Assembly: GCA_022821685.1 (NCBI GenBank)
Contig: JAJEDD010000039.1
Span: 1 to 64,000 of the forward strand
DNA length: 64,000 nt
Direction: 5' to 3'
DNA from: Acidimicrobiia bacterium
Lineage (GTDB): Bacteria > Actinomycetota > Acidimicrobiia > Acidimicrobiales > Aldehydirespiratoraceae
Shown here: in pieces, positions 25,920 through 35,228 of the stretch
How the letters are laid out: every line of letters begins with the position of its first letter
Position numbering within the stretch: the stretch's first letter is position 1
Notes under the pieces: generated by a model
Told to the model about the DNA's origin: nothing
The model's input: the letters and a program-made list of their open reading frames with translations, nothing else
Database searches by the model: none
Position numbers and translations under genes: made by a program

Positions 25920-28475
25920 TCAGCGGTCTTCGGCGCGCCGGGCTGTTGCTTCTACGGCCAGCCACGATCCTGCCCCGCCTACCGCGATGGCGCCCAGCAC
26001 CCACAGCCAGCCGCCCAGCGACGGGGCGTCGAGCTGGAAGAACTCGCGGAGGATCGGCAGGGCCATGGCGGCGCTGTAGCAGGCGGCCATGGAGGCGGCC
26101 AGCCCCACCTTCCAGGGCCGCAGAGGCCGGCTGATGAGCAGCAGGATCACCAGGCCGATGCCCAGCAGCGTCATGGTGGCCGACGTGCGGGCCTCGTCGA
26201 GGGTCACCCCGTCGAGGCGGCGCGCGATCTCGTACAGGGCGAACGTAACCGCCGCGGCCACCGTGCCCGCCGGCAGCGAGAAGCGCAGGACTCGGCGCAG
26301 GAAGCCGGGCTTGACCAGGCGGTGGTTGGGCGCGAGGGCGAGGAAGAAGCCGGGCACGCCCACCGAGAACGTGCCGATCAGGGTGAGGTGCCGGGGCAGG
26401 AACGGGAACGGCGAGCCGGCTGCGCCGATCAGCACGGTGAGCAGCACCGCGTAGGCCGCCTTGGTGATGAACAGGTTGGCCACACGCTCGATGTTGTTGA
26501 TCACCCGGCGCCCCTCGGCCAGCACCCGGGGCAGGGTGGCGAAACGGTTGTCGAGCAGCACCAGTTGCGCCACCGCCCGCGCCGCCGATGAGCCGGTGCC
26601 CATGGCGATGCCCATGTCGGCGTCCTTGAGGGCGAGCACGTCGTTCACGCCGTCGCCGGTCATAGCCACGGTGCGCCCCCGGGACTGCAGGGCATGGACC
26701 ATGGCCCGCTTCTGGTGGGGATCGACCCGCCCGAACACAGTGTTCGATTCGAGCACGCCAGCCAGCGCCTCACGGTCCTCGGGCAGCTCGCGGGCATCAA
26801 CGGCCCCGCCGGGAGGTCCGGCCTCGGTTGGAATTTGAGTCTCGGTTGGGCTCTCAGCCTCCGGCGGACTTCCGGCCTGGCGCGCCGGGTCGTGGGTGAT
26901 GCCGGCTCGGTAGGCGACCGCGGCCACAGTGGCGGGATGGTCACCGGAGATGACCTTCAAGTCGACCCCCTGGTCGCGGAAGTAGGCGAAGATCTCGCGG
27001 GCGTCGGAGCGGATGGTGTCGTTGAGATGCACCAGCGCAATCGGCGCCCGGTCCTGAGGCAGTTCCCGCTCCGACGGTGGTCCCAGCGGAGGATCGCGGC
27101 GCGTCCGGAAAATCGGCGCCTGGTCCTGGGGCAGTTCCCGGTCCGGCGGCTCGGTGGCGCTCGGAGCGCTAGCCGAGGTCGGGCTCGATCGGGTCAGCAC
27201 CAGCACCCTGGCCCCTTCGGCGGAGGCGGCCTCGGCTCGGGTCCGAGCGGCCTGATCGGCCGCGCCCGGGCCCAGCAGCACCTCGGGTGCGCCCAAGCAA
27301 TACGTGCCCCGCCCCTCGAAACTGGCTGAGGCCCATTTCCGGGCTGACGAGAACGGCACGCTGTGGTTCAGCCTCCACGACCCGGGCCCGGCGCCGACCG
27401 CCTGCGAGATGGCTTGCAGGGTGGCGTTGGGGGCGGGGTCGGCCGCGGCCAGCGCGGCCAGCGCCTCGGTCGCCTCGGCCTCGGTGGCCGACCCCTGCGG
27501 CTCGGCGTGGCCGAAGGAGATCTCGCCGGTGGTGATCGTGCCGGTCTTGTCGAGGCACAGCGTGTCGACCCGGGCCAGAAGCTCCACCGACGCCAGCTCT
27601 CGGGCCAGGGCCCGGCGGCGGGCCAGCGCGATCACGCCGGTGATGAAGGCGAGGCTGGTCAGCAGCACCAGCCCGTCGGGCACCATGGCCACCGCGGCCG
27701 CCACCGTGCCCCGCAGAGCCTCCTGCCAGCGGTCTTCGGTGGCGAGCAGCCTGGCCATCAGCAGCAGCGCGGCCAGCGGGATGATCCACGTCAGGCGGCG
27801 CAGGATGATGTTGACCCCGCCCTTGAGCTCGCTGCCGGCCAGCTTGAAGCGGCGGGCCTCTTCGGCGAGGCGCGCCGCGTAGGAATCGGCGCCAACGGCG
27901 GTGGCCCGGTACCAGCCCGCGCCCGCGTTCACGAAGGATCCCGACATCACCCCGTCGCCGGGAGCCTTGTCCACCGGGTCGCTCTCGCCGGTCAGCAGCG
28001 ACTCGTCGATCTCCAGGCCCCGGGCCGCCACCACCGCGCCGTCCACCACCACCTGGTCGCCGGGTTGGAGTTCCAAGATGTCGTCGGCCACCACCTCGGC
28101 GGTGTCCACCGGCTGGGTCCGGCCGTCGCGCACCACCCGGGCCCGGGGCGCCGACAGCACCGCCAGCCGGTGCAGCGTGCGGCGGGCATTGAGCTCCTGG
28201 ACGATGCCGATGACGCTGTTGGACACCACCACTCCGGCGAACAGCGCATCGGCGGGGAATCCGGCCACCATGATGAGCACGAACATCGAGCCGATGATGG
28301 CGTTGACCGGGGTGAGCACGTTGTTGCGCACGATCTGGCCCACCGTGCGAACCGGGGCGTTGGGAACGTCGTTGGTGCGGCCCTCGAGCCTGCGCTGCTC
28401 CACCTCGGCCGCGCTGAGGCCGCGGGGCGCTTCGGCCGAATCGACAGAGACGGGGACTGGGTTATCGGTGGGCAC
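25920..28475 (-). CDS. cation-transporting P-type ATPase (CtpE-like)
   Basis: This 851-residue P-type ATPase shows the actuator TGES (residues 162-165), the phosphorylation motif LDKTGTITTGE (Asp309), the M4 segment MVPDGLVLLTSLAF and the hinge TGDGVNDVLALKDADMGIAMG. PDGL in place of PEGL and the LVLLTS string resemble mycobacterial CtpE (a calcium-transport relative), so Ca2+ or a similar divalent ion is a reasonable guess. There are about ten hydrophobic segments. The nucleotide-binding domain carries an unusual polar insertion with a duplicated ELPQDxAPI unit (about 27040-27140) and a second disordered Pro/Glu stretch. It is monocistronic or paired with the PIG-L gene 9 bases upstream. Confidence 0.86.
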   Translation of the reverse strand: MPTDNPVPVSVDSAEAPRGLSAAEVEQRRLEGRTNDVPNAPVRTVGQIVRNNVLTPVNAIIGSMFVLIMVAGFPADALFAGVVVSNSVIGIVQELNARRTLHRLAVLSAPRARVVRDGRTQPVDTAEVVADDILELQPGDQVVVDGAVVAARGLEIDESLLTGESDPVDKAPGDGVMSGSFVNAGAGWYRATAVGADSYAARLAEEARRFKLAGSELKGGVNIILRRLTWIIPLAALLLMARLLATEDRWQEALRGTVAAAVAMVPDGLVLLTSLAFITGVIALARRRALARELASVELLARVDTLCLDKTGTITTGEISFGHAEPQGSATEAEATEALAALAAADPAPNATLQAISQAVGAGPGSWRLNHSVPFSSARKWASASFEGRGTYCLGAPEVLLGPGAADQAARTRAEAASAEGARVLVLTRSSPTSASAPSATEPPDRELPQDQAPIFRTRRDPPLGPPSERELPQDRAPIALVHLNDTIRSDAREIFAYFRDQGVDLKVISGDHPATVAAVAYRAGITHDPARQAGSPPEAESPTETQIPTEAGPPGGAVDARELPEDREALAGVLESNTVFGRVDPHQKRAMVHALQSRGRTVAMTGDGVNDVLALKDADMGIAMGTGSSAARAVAQLVLLDNRFATLPRVLAEGRRVINNIERVANLFITKAAYAVLLTVLIGAAGSPFPFLPRHLTLIGTFSVGVPGFFLALAPNHRLVKPGFLRRVLRFSLPAGTVAAAVTFALYEIARRLDGVTLDEARTSATMTLLGIGLVILLLISRPLRPWKVGLAASMAACYSAAMALPILREFFQLDAPSLGGWLWVLGAIAVGGAGSWLAVEATARRAEDR

Positions 28476-28484
28476 CTGAACCGA

Positions 28485-29216
28485 TCACACCCGCTCGACC
28501 CGCTTGAACGCCTCGCCGTATGGCAGTCCGGCCCTGCGTCCGGCGCTCCGGCACTTCTCGACCACCCGATCCCGGAAGGCGGCCGCCTCGGCGCCATCGT
28601 CTGCTGCGCTGATGCGGTGGGTGCTCTCGAACTGGCTCTCGTGGGCCAGCAGGGCCCGCACTTTGGCCTCGATCTGCGCCTCGCCCACCCGTTCGACGTG
28701 GTCGGGGGCCTCGCATTCGAACAGCAGCAGCTCGGCGGGCCGGTGGTGGCCGATGCCGTGCTCACCGAAGAAGTGCGGGTCGCGGGCGGCGACCACCGCG
28801 TCCATGCACAGGAACCCGGCGGCTCGATGGTCGGGGTGCAGGCGCCACCGCTTGAACGGGTCGTGGCCCAGCACCACCTCGGGGCGCAGCTCCCGGATGA
28901 TCTTGGCCATGGCGCCGCGCAGGGCCATGGTCACCTCCAGCTCCCCGTCGATCTCCCCGAGGAAGCGCACCTCGCCGACAGCGCCCAGCCTGCGGGCGGC
29001 CTCGGCCTGCTCAGACTGCCGGCGGGCGATGAGGGCGGCGATGTCGGCGTCGGCGTCCCAGGTTCCCTTGGAGCCGTCGGTGCACACCAACAGGCTCACC
29101 TCGCAGCCGGCGGTGGCCCACTTGGCCAGCGTCGCCCCGCAGCCGAACTCGATGTCGTCGGGATGGGCACCGATGGCGAGCGCCCGGGCCGGGCCGGCCA
29201 CATCGACGGTGGTCAC
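28485..29216 (-). CDS. PIG-L family N-acetylglucosaminyl deacetylase-like protein
   Basis: This 243-residue zinc hydrolase of the GlcNAc-PI de-N-acetylase (LmbE/MshB) family has AIGAHPDDIEFGCG, with His and two Asp for zinc, and the distal HPDHRAAG. Relatives deacetylate GlcNAc-inositol (mycothiol), GlcNAc-malate (bacillithiol) or natural-product sugars. Length is slightly short for MshB (about 300), so a different GlcNAc conjugate is likely. GTG start at 29216. It ends 9 bases before the P-type ATPase start, suggesting co-transcription. Confidence 0.85.
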   Translation of the reverse strand: MTTVDVAGPARALAIGAHPDDIEFGCGATLAKWATAGCEVSLLVCTDGSKGTWDADADIAALIARRQSEQAEAARRLGAVGEVRFLGEIDGELEVTMALRGAMAKIIRELRPEVVLGHDPFKRWRLHPDHRAAGFLCMDAVVAARDPHFFGEHGIGHHRPAELLLFECEAPDHVERVGEAQIEAKVRALLAHESQFESTHRISAADDGAEAAAFRDRVVEKCRSAGRRAGLPYGEAFKRVERV

Positions 29217-29286
29217 GGCAGGACCGTGGCGGCGGTCGCCGCAGGGGGTGGGAGGCGCCGCATGGCCGGGCCGGGAAGGGGCGCGC

Positions 29287-29913
29287 TCACGGGATCGGCG
29301 CCAGCCGGTCGAGGCCCAGCGCCAGGCGCTCGGGGGCGGACAGGGCCAGCAGGTCCTCGGGATGGTCGATGTCTGTAGCCAGGGCGGCGTCGTCCACCAC
29401 GGTCACGGCCAGACCCAGCCGGCCGGCCTCGTCCACATGGCGCCGGAACGAGCCCGGTCCGTAGGCGAAGCGGAACCCGCAGGCGGTGGGCACGCACAGC
29501 ACGTTCGACCCGTCGCGCCGCCGGTCGGGAACAATCACCAGCCCGTCGCCCACCGCAGGTCGCAGCGAGCGGGCCAGCGCCAGATCGGCGTGGGCCACCA
29601 CCGCTCGCTCCACGCCCGCCGCCGCCAGCCGGTTCACGGTCACCGAGACCGCGTGGGACAGGCCGGGTCGGCCCACCGGCGCGACCGCGGCCCCCAGTTC
29701 CGACGCCCAGGCCGCCACCTCGGCGTCGTCGGTGGCGACATGAACCGGCAGGCCGTCGGCGGCGGCCACCACCCGGCTCGCCATCAGCCGCATCAGCTCG
29801 CGGCAGCCCCGCTCGCCCAGCATCGCCGCCAGCCGCGACAGGGCACCCTCGAACGAGCGGACCGGCACGATCACCGCAGTGGCGGGGTCGTCGGGAACAT
29901 GCAGCAGCGCCAC
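29287..29913 (-). CDS. cofC: CofC/FbiD family phospholactate/PEP guanylyltransferase
   Basis: This 208-residue nucleotidyltransferase makes the activated 2-phospholactate or phosphoenolpyruvate intermediate of coenzyme F420 synthesis. It has VIVPVRSFEGALSRLA (nucleotide-binding N-terminus), HADLAL metal loop and the PDRRRDGSNVLCVPT segment typical of CofC/FbiD. A deduced GTG start at 29913 gives the normal length. Its presence supports an F420-using actinobacterium and gives context for the two LLM oxidoreductases nearby. It is divergent from gpsA. Confidence 0.87.
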   Translation of the reverse strand: MALLHVPDDPATAVIVPVRSFEGALSRLAAMLGERGCRELMRLMASRVVAAADGLPVHVATDDAEVAAWASELGAAVAPVGRPGLSHAVSVTVNRLAAAGVERAVVAHADLALARSLRPAVGDGLVIVPDRRRDGSNVLCVPTACGFRFAYGPGSFRRHVDEAGRLGLAVTVVDDAALATDIDHPEDLLALSAPERLALGLDRLAPIP

Positions 29914-29967
29914 TGGGTGCCTCCGGGCATTCCGGGTGAGGGTGGGGGCGAGTCTAGGGTTGCGGCT

Positions 29968-30960
29968 GTGAACGTCCGGGTTGCGGTGGTGGGCGGCGGG
30001 TCGTGGGGCACGACCGTCGCCCACCTGTGCGCCCACAACGCGCCCACCGTGCTCTACGCCCGCGACCCCGCCATCGCCGACGCGGTGAATTCGGCCGCAG
30101 AGAACCCCCGTTACCTGCCCGGTCGGGCGCTGCACCCCGATCTGCGGGCCACCTCCGACATCGGCGCAGCGGTGGGCGGAGCGGACGCAGTGGTGATGGG
30201 GGTGCCGTCACACGGCTTCCGGGCCACCCTGGGCCTGCTGCGGCCTCACCTTGGCGATGGCACGCCGATTGTGTCGCTCACCAAGGGCCTCGAGGGCGGC
30301 AGCCGCAAGCGGATGACCGAGGTGGTGGCCGATGAGCTGCCCGGACATCCGGCCGGGGTTCTGACCGGACCCAACCTGGCCAAGGAGATCCTCGCGGGCC
30401 ACGCCGCGGCTGCGGTGCTGGCCATGGCACCGGCCGACGCGTTGCTGCAGGAGATCTTCTGCGCGGGCGACTTCCGGGTGTACACCAACACCGACGTGGT
30501 GGGGGCCGAGATCGCCGGCGCCACTAAGAACGTGATCGCGCTGGCGGCGGGCATCGCCGACGGGCTGGAGGCCGGCGACAACACCCGGGCCGCGCTCATC
30601 ACCCGGGGGCTGGCCGAGGTGACCCGCCTGGGCATGGCTCTCGGCGGTGATCCGCGCACCTTCGCGGGCCTGGCCGGGATCGGCGACATTGTGGCCACCT
30701 GCGTCAGCCCCCAGAGCCGCAACCGTCATGTGGGCGAGCGGTTGGGCCGGGGCGAGGCGATCGACGAGATCGTGGCGTCGATGGACCAGGTGGCCGAGGG
30801 CGTGAAGTCCACGCCGGTGGTGGCCGCGCTGGCCCGCTCGCTGGGGGTGGACATGCCCATCACCGAGCAGGTGCGGGCCGTGATCGAGGACGGCCGCCCC
30901 GCCGCCGCGGCCTACCGGTCGCTGCTGGACCGCCCCCCGACCAGCGAAACCCACCGCTAG
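29968..30960 (+). CDS. gpsA: glycerol-3-phosphate dehydrogenase [NAD(P)+]
   Basis: This 330-residue cytoplasmic enzyme reduces dihydroxyacetone phosphate to sn-glycerol-3-phosphate for phospholipid synthesis. Motifs: VVGGGSWGTTVAHL (Rossmann), SLTKGLEGG, TGPNLAKEILAGH, EIAGATKNVIALAAGIADG with the catalytic Lys, and LAGIGDIVATCVSPQSRN. GTG start at 29968. Its TAG stop is joined directly to the left end of an R1 repeat. Confidence 0.94.
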   Translation: MNVRVAVVGGGSWGTTVAHLCAHNAPTVLYARDPAIADAVNSAAENPRYLPGRALHPDLRATSDIGAAVGGADAVVMGVPSHGFRATLGLLRPHLGDGTPIVSLTKGLEGGSRKRMTEVVADELPGHPAGVLTGPNLAKEILAGHAAAAVLAMAPADALLQEIFCAGDFRVYTNTDVVGAEIAGATKNVIALAAGIADGLEAGDNTRAALITRGLAEVTRLGMALGGDPRTFAGLAGIGDIVATCVSPQSRNRHVGERLGRGEAIDEIVASMDQVAEGVKSTPVVAALARSLGVDMPITEQVRAVIEDGRPAAAAYRSLLDRPPTSETHR

Positions 30961-31107
30961 AGCATGCGCGGATTGATGGCAGGCCTCTCGGACGGCAGCG
31001 GTGTCATTCCCGCTCTTGTTCGCTGCGCTCACGGGCCGCTCGGGCCACGGCCTCGCTGTGCGCACTGCAGGAACCGCAAGCGGGGCGGGGTCTATCCGCT
31101 CGGCCTC
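30958..31107 (+). repeat. R1 dispersed repeat, full-length copy (subfamily a)
   Basis: The left end TAGAGCATGCGCGGAT starts with the gpsA stop codon. The core CATTCCCGCTCTTGTTCGCT and GGGCCGCTCGGGCCACGGCC follow, and the right end is CCGCTCGGCCTCTTGG. The segment after the core (CTGTGCGCACTGCAGG) differs from other copies. Confidence 0.82.
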
Positions 31108-31198
31108 TTGGCGTCGAGTTGGTGGCAGGATCCAATCGGCGGCGAGCGTCAGGGTGCGGTCGGCCCTTGAGCGCCGAACGGCCGCGAGCGAGTCTGCC

Positions 31199-32341
31199 GT
31201 GACGCTGGCGGCTCGGATCGCCATCGCCACCTATTCGGTGCGGCCCCGGGGCGGGGCGGTCCACAGCGTGGAGCTGGCCGAGGCCCTGGCCGCGGCGGGC
31301 GTGAACACGACCCTCGTCGCTCTGGGCGACCCGGCCCAGGGGTTCTTCCGGTCCACCGATGTGCCCGTGCACATCGTCGAGGCCCCGGCTCGGGCCGGAA
31401 CCCTGACCGAGCGAGTGTTCTCGCACATCGAGGCCCTGACATCGGGGCTGGCCGAGCTGGCCGGCCGCTTCGACATCGTGCACACCCAGGACTGCATCTC
31501 GGCCCGGGCCGCGGCCCGAGTGCGCGACGGCGGCGGCGGATTTCGCCTGTTTCGCACCGTCCACCACATCGACGACTTCACCACCCCGGCGCTGATCGAG
31601 TGCCAGGACGCAGCCATCACCGAACCCGACCGGGTGCTGGTGGTGAGCGAGCCGTGGAGGCGGCGTCTGCTCGACGACTACGGCGTGGGGGCCGCGGTGG
31701 TCACCAACGGCGTGCGGGTCGAGCGGTTCGCGGGCGCGGCACGGTCGCCGGAGCTGCGGGCGAGCATCAACGCCGCCGACCGCCACCTGTTCCTGACCGT
31801 GGGCGGCATCGAGCCTCGCAAAGGCTCGCGCTATCTGGTCGAGGCGCTGGGTCTGTTGAAGGCCATGCCCGGCCCGCGGCCCATGCTGGCGGTGGTGGGC
31901 GGCCACTCGTTCCAGGACTACCGGGCCTACCGCGACGAGGTGCTGGGGTCGCTGGGCGACCACGGCTTGCGCCTCGGTGACGACATTGTGCTGGTGGGCA
32001 CGGTGCCCGACGAGGAGCTGCCCGGCTGGTTCGCAGCCGCCGACAGCTTCGTGTTCCCGTCGATCAGCGAGGGCTGGGGCCTGGTCATCCTGGAGGCCAT
32101 GGCAGCGGGGCTGCCGGTGGTCGCCTCCGACATCGAGGTCTTCGGCGAGTTCCTGACCCACGATGTCGACGCGGTGATGACCCAGGCGGCCAATCCTTCC
32201 TCGCTGGCGGCCGGTATGGCCCGAGTGCGGGACGACCCCGAACTGGCGCAGCGGCTGCGGGTCGCCGGATCGGCTACCGCCAACCGCTACTCGTGGATCA
32301 ACACCGCCCGACGCCACATCGAGCTATACGCCGAAGCCTGA
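31199..32341 (+). CDS. MSMEG_0565-type glycosyltransferase (Nit1C-associated)
   Basis: This 380-residue GT-B glycosyltransferase of family GT4 has the N-terminal ATYSVRPRGGAVHSVELAEALA, which I recognise from the MSMEG_0565 family that travels with the Nit1 nitrilase cluster. The donor-binding half shows VGGIEPRKGSRYL and FPSISEGWGLVILEAMAAGLPVVASD (EX7E motif). Substrate unknown; a glycosylated small molecule or envelope product in nitrogen stress is a guess. GTG start at 31199. It is the first gene of the 31-52 kb nitrogen locus. Confidence 0.8.
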   Translation: MTLAARIAIATYSVRPRGGAVHSVELAEALAAAGVNTTLVALGDPAQGFFRSTDVPVHIVEAPARAGTLTERVFSHIEALTSGLAELAGRFDIVHTQDCISARAAARVRDGGGGFRLFRTVHHIDDFTTPALIECQDAAITEPDRVLVVSEPWRRRLLDDYGVGAAVVTNGVRVERFAGAARSPELRASINAADRHLFLTVGGIEPRKGSRYLVEALGLLKAMPGPRPMLAVVGGHSFQDYRAYRDEVLGSLGDHGLRLGDDIVLVGTVPDEELPGWFAAADSFVFPSISEGWGLVILEAMAAGLPVVASDIEVFGEFLTHDVDAVMTQAANPSSLAAGMARVRDDPELAQRLRVAGSATANRYSWINTARRHIELYAEA

Positions 32342-32375
32342 CCCCGCGACTACCACAGCAACGCCGTCCAGGCCG

Positions 32376-32485
32376 TCGCCCACATATTCCCCGATCACAT
32401 ATTTCCCCCGGCCACATATCCCCCGATCACACCTACCCCGATCAACGTCCCCCGATTCGCTCGGCCGCTCAGAGTGAGCGCAAAT
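32376..32485 (+). repeat. short tandem repeat (~15 bp units) plus R1 end fragments
   Basis: About five degenerate units of the form CACATATTCCCCGAT occur between 32376 and 32457 (units end in CCCCGAT or CCCCGGC). They run into R1 right-end and left-end fragments (GATTCGCTCGGCC; GAGTGAGCGCAAATGA). The stretch lies between the convergent glycosyltransferase and fdrA-like genes and is AT-richer than the surroundings. Confidence 0.65.
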
Positions 32486-32513
32486 GACTCCCGATTCGCG
32501 TGGCCTGTTGGGA

Positions 32514-34082
32514 TCACGCGGTCAGGCTGATGGCCAGGTCGTGGTGGACTAGCGCGGGGTCGCGGTTCACCAGGGCGGCGGCGGCCAGAGCGGCCCGGGC
32601 GTTGGTCTCGGCCACGACGCAGCCCGCCTCGCGCATGATCGACCGCTGCTGCTCGAAGCCCTGGGGATCGCGGTCGGTGCCTAGCACGTAGGCCACCACT
32701 GCCGCGCCCGACGCCACAATCTCCGCGGCGGCGGGAGCGAGCATGGACGCGGGATCCTGATGGGCGCCGTCGCCGATCACCACATCGAGCAGCACGGCCG
32801 CCACTGTGGGATCCGACCCATGATCGCGCAGCGCCTCGAGCCTGGCCTCGGGATCGATCATCGGGTGGGGACGACCCACGGTGTATTCCTCCTCGCCCAT
32901 GTCGAGACAGACATGGGCGCCGGGCGGCGCGGGCAGCGCCCAGCCAGCCTCCAGCGGCGTGTTGGAGAACACCGGGCCGATGTGGCGGCTCACGATGGTC
33001 ATCGCCTCATAGGCCAGCGTGCCCCCGCTGAACAGTCCCACCAGGCGCCGCCGTTGCCCGTCGAGCGAGGCGCAGAGCCGGGCCCCCTCGGCGTCGATGG
33101 ACCCGACCGGGTCGCGGCCCGAGCAGCCGAGGCGGGCCAGGGCCTCCACCACCCCCTGCTCGAGCGTGTTGCACACCGCCACTCCCGGGGCGGTGGCCAC
33201 GGGTCGCTCCAGCCCGATCAGCGCGGCCACGACTGGCTTGCGCCGCGGCCGGCCCAGCAGGCGCTCGGCCACGGCCGGCGCGGGCGGCTTCGACACCAGC
33301 AGCGTCAACTCGGTGCCATCATGGCGGTCGAGAGCCTCCAGGGCGGCTTCGCACATCAGTCCTCCGACCTGCTCGGAGAGGTCTCGGCCCCCTACCCCGA
33401 TCACATGGGTGACGCCCGATCCCCAGCGGTCGAGCAGGGCCATGGCCTCCTGAGCGCCGGTACCCGCCGCGGCCACCACCCCCACCGGCCCCGGCGCCAC
33501 CCGGTTGGAGAACCCGAGTCCCACCCCGCCCAGCGAGGCCGTGCCCGCACCCGGCCCCATCACCAGCCGGCCCAGCGAGCGGGCCCGCCGCTTCAGCTCG
33601 ATCTCGTCGGCCAGGGGCACGTTGTCGCTGAACAGCAGCACATCGAGGCCGCGGGTCAGGGCCTTGTGGGCCTCCAGTGCCGCGTACGGGCCGGGAACGG
33701 AGACGATGGCGACGTTGGTGCCCGGTGCTTCGGCCAGAGCGTCGTCGAGGCTGGCCGGACGCGGCCCGTCCGCCGCCGCACCGGCGTCGTCGGCCGGCCC
33801 GGCCACCTCGAACAGCACCCGTCGCCCCTCCTGAAGCGCAGCGTCCAACTGTTCGCCGGCCGCGACGCCGCTGGATGCCCTTACGGCCAGCACCAGATCG
33901 TTGGCCGACGCGTCGCCGAGGCCCTGCGCCAGCCCCTCCGCGGCTAAGGCTTCAAGATTGGCGGGCGTGGCCATCAGCGCCCAGGCCCAGTCCACGCCGG
34001 GCGCTTCGCGCATGGCCCGCGAGGCCTCCAGCAGGCGCACGCTGTCCACATAGCAATCGGCGATGACCTCGGTGGAGATCAT
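32514..34082 (-). CDS. FdrA-family protein (AllF-like, oxamate carbamoyltransferase module)
   Basis: This 522-residue protein belongs to the FdrA family, built on succinyl-CoA-synthetase-alpha-like Rossmann domains: GPGAGTASLGGVGLGFSN, GPVGVVAAAGTGAQEAMALLDRWG and GVTHVIGVGGRDLSEQVGG. In E. coli FdrA (AllF) works with YlbE (AllG, DUF1116) and YlbF (AllH, DUF2877) as oxamic transcarbamylase, and carbamate kinase then makes ATP. Here carbamate kinase is directly upstream with an ATGA overlap, and a DUF1116 protein lies 13 kb away. No AllH is seen. Carbamoyl transfer on some substrate is therefore likely, but oxamate/oxalurate is not proven. Confidence 0.82.
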   Translation of the reverse strand: MISTEVIADCYVDSVRLLEASRAMREAPGVDWAWALMATPANLEALAAEGLAQGLGDASANDLVLAVRASSGVAAGEQLDAALQEGRRVLFEVAGPADDAGAAADGPRPASLDDALAEAPGTNVAIVSVPGPYAALEAHKALTRGLDVLLFSDNVPLADEIELKRRARSLGRLVMGPGAGTASLGGVGLGFSNRVAPGPVGVVAAAGTGAQEAMALLDRWGSGVTHVIGVGGRDLSEQVGGLMCEAALEALDRHDGTELTLLVSKPPAPAVAERLLGRPRRKPVVAALIGLERPVATAPGVAVCNTLEQGVVEALARLGCSGRDPVGSIDAEGARLCASLDGQRRRLVGLFSGGTLAYEAMTIVSRHIGPVFSNTPLEAGWALPAPPGAHVCLDMGEEEYTVGRPHPMIDPEARLEALRDHGSDPTVAAVLLDVVIGDGAHQDPASMLAPAAAEIVASGAAVVAYVLGTDRDPQGFEQQRSIMREAGCVVAETNARAALAAAALVNRDPALVHHDLAISLTA

Positions 34083-35107
34083 GCCGGGTCTGCCACGATC
34101 CGGGTGCCGCTGGGGCCCTCGATCACGCCAGCCGGCTCCTCGAGAGTGGCGTAGACGAGCTCGGGCGTGGTGATGACCGAGATCCGCCCCGCTGCATCTA
34201 GCAGTTCGTTACCGGTGTCGGCCTTTGACCCCACGCCGCTTGCAGCCTCCGATGCAACTTCCACGAACTCGATGGCGGCCTCCACCTTGGGTCCCATGCT
34301 GCCGGCGGGGAACTGGCCGTCGGCTAGGTGTCGCCGGGCGACCGATGCGGTCATTTCGGCCACCGACCGCTCGGCGGGGGTCCCGTAATCGAGGCACACC
34401 GCGGCCACGCCGGTCACCATAATCAGCGCCCGAGCGTCCAAGAAGTCGGCGATCCGCTCCGCCACGTAGTCCTTGTCGATCACGGCATCGATGCCCCTGT
34501 AGGCGCCGTCGGTCGAGCGTGCCACCGCAATGCCGCCCCCTCCGCCGGCCACGACGATGTGGCCGAGGGCCACCAGAGCCGAGATGGCTTCGGCCTCGAC
34601 GGGCACTATCGGCCTCGGCGACGGAACCACCCGCCGGTAGCCCCGCCCCGAATCCTCGGCCATGGTCCAGCCCCTCCGAGACTCCAGGGCCTGCGCCTCG
34701 GCCCGGTCGAAGAAGGGGCCGATGGGCTTGGTGGGCTGCGAGAGGGCCGGGTCGTCGGGGTCGATCTCGATGTGGGTGACGATGGAGACCGCCCCCGCCA
34801 TGTCGCGCCGGCACACCTCGTGGAGCGCCAGGCAGATGAGGCTTCCCAGCTGCCCCTGGGTCATGGCGCTCAGCGTGAACAGGGGCAGGGCGGGAACGAG
34901 GTCGGTCGAGCCCTCGTGCTGGATGGCCAGGTTGCCGACTTGGGGGCCGTTGCCGTGCACGATCACCACGTTCCAGCCCTTGCGGACCAGCGAGCGAACC
35001 GAGTGGGCCATGGCCAAGGCGTTGTCGTACTGCTCCTCGAGGGTGCCGCGCTGGTCCTCGCGAATGAGTGCGTTGCCTCCGAGTGCCAGAATCGCGGTCT
35101 CGGCCAA
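34079..35107 (-). CDS. carbamate kinase
   Basis: This 342-residue amino-acid-kinase-fold enzyme transfers phosphate between carbamoyl phosphate and ADP, giving ATP, CO2 and NH3. Motifs: ALGGNAL, VIVHGNGPQVGNLA, AGGGGGIAV and AVIDKDYVAERIA near the nucleotide site, and MGPKVEAAIEFV. Coupled to the FdrA gene downstream, it matches the AllK/YbcF role of conserving energy from a carbamoyl transfer. Arginine deiminase or ornithine carbamoyltransferase genes are not nearby, which argues against an arc operon. Confidence 0.92.
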   Translation of the reverse strand: MAETAILALGGNALIREDQRGTLEEQYDNALAMAHSVRSLVRKGWNVVIVHGNGPQVGNLAIQHEGSTDLVPALPLFTLSAMTQGQLGSLICLALHEVCRRDMAGAVSIVTHIEIDPDDPALSQPTKPIGPFFDRAEAQALESRRGWTMAEDSGRGYRRVVPSPRPIVPVEAEAISALVALGHIVVAGGGGGIAVARSTDGAYRGIDAVIDKDYVAERIADFLDARALIMVTGVAAVCLDYGTPAERSVAEMTASVARRHLADGQFPAGSMGPKVEAAIEFVEVASEAASGVGSKADTGNELLDAAGRISVITTPELVYATLEEPAGVIEGPSGTRIVADPA

Positions 35108-35228
35108 GGCTCGCTCCTCTCGCCAGACCCGCCGGATCCGAACGGAGCCGTGAGCCTGCCGATAGCAGAACCGACTTTCTCATAGTAGATGAAGGGCAAT
35201 GGGCTATGCCAAGAGCGAGCGCACAACG

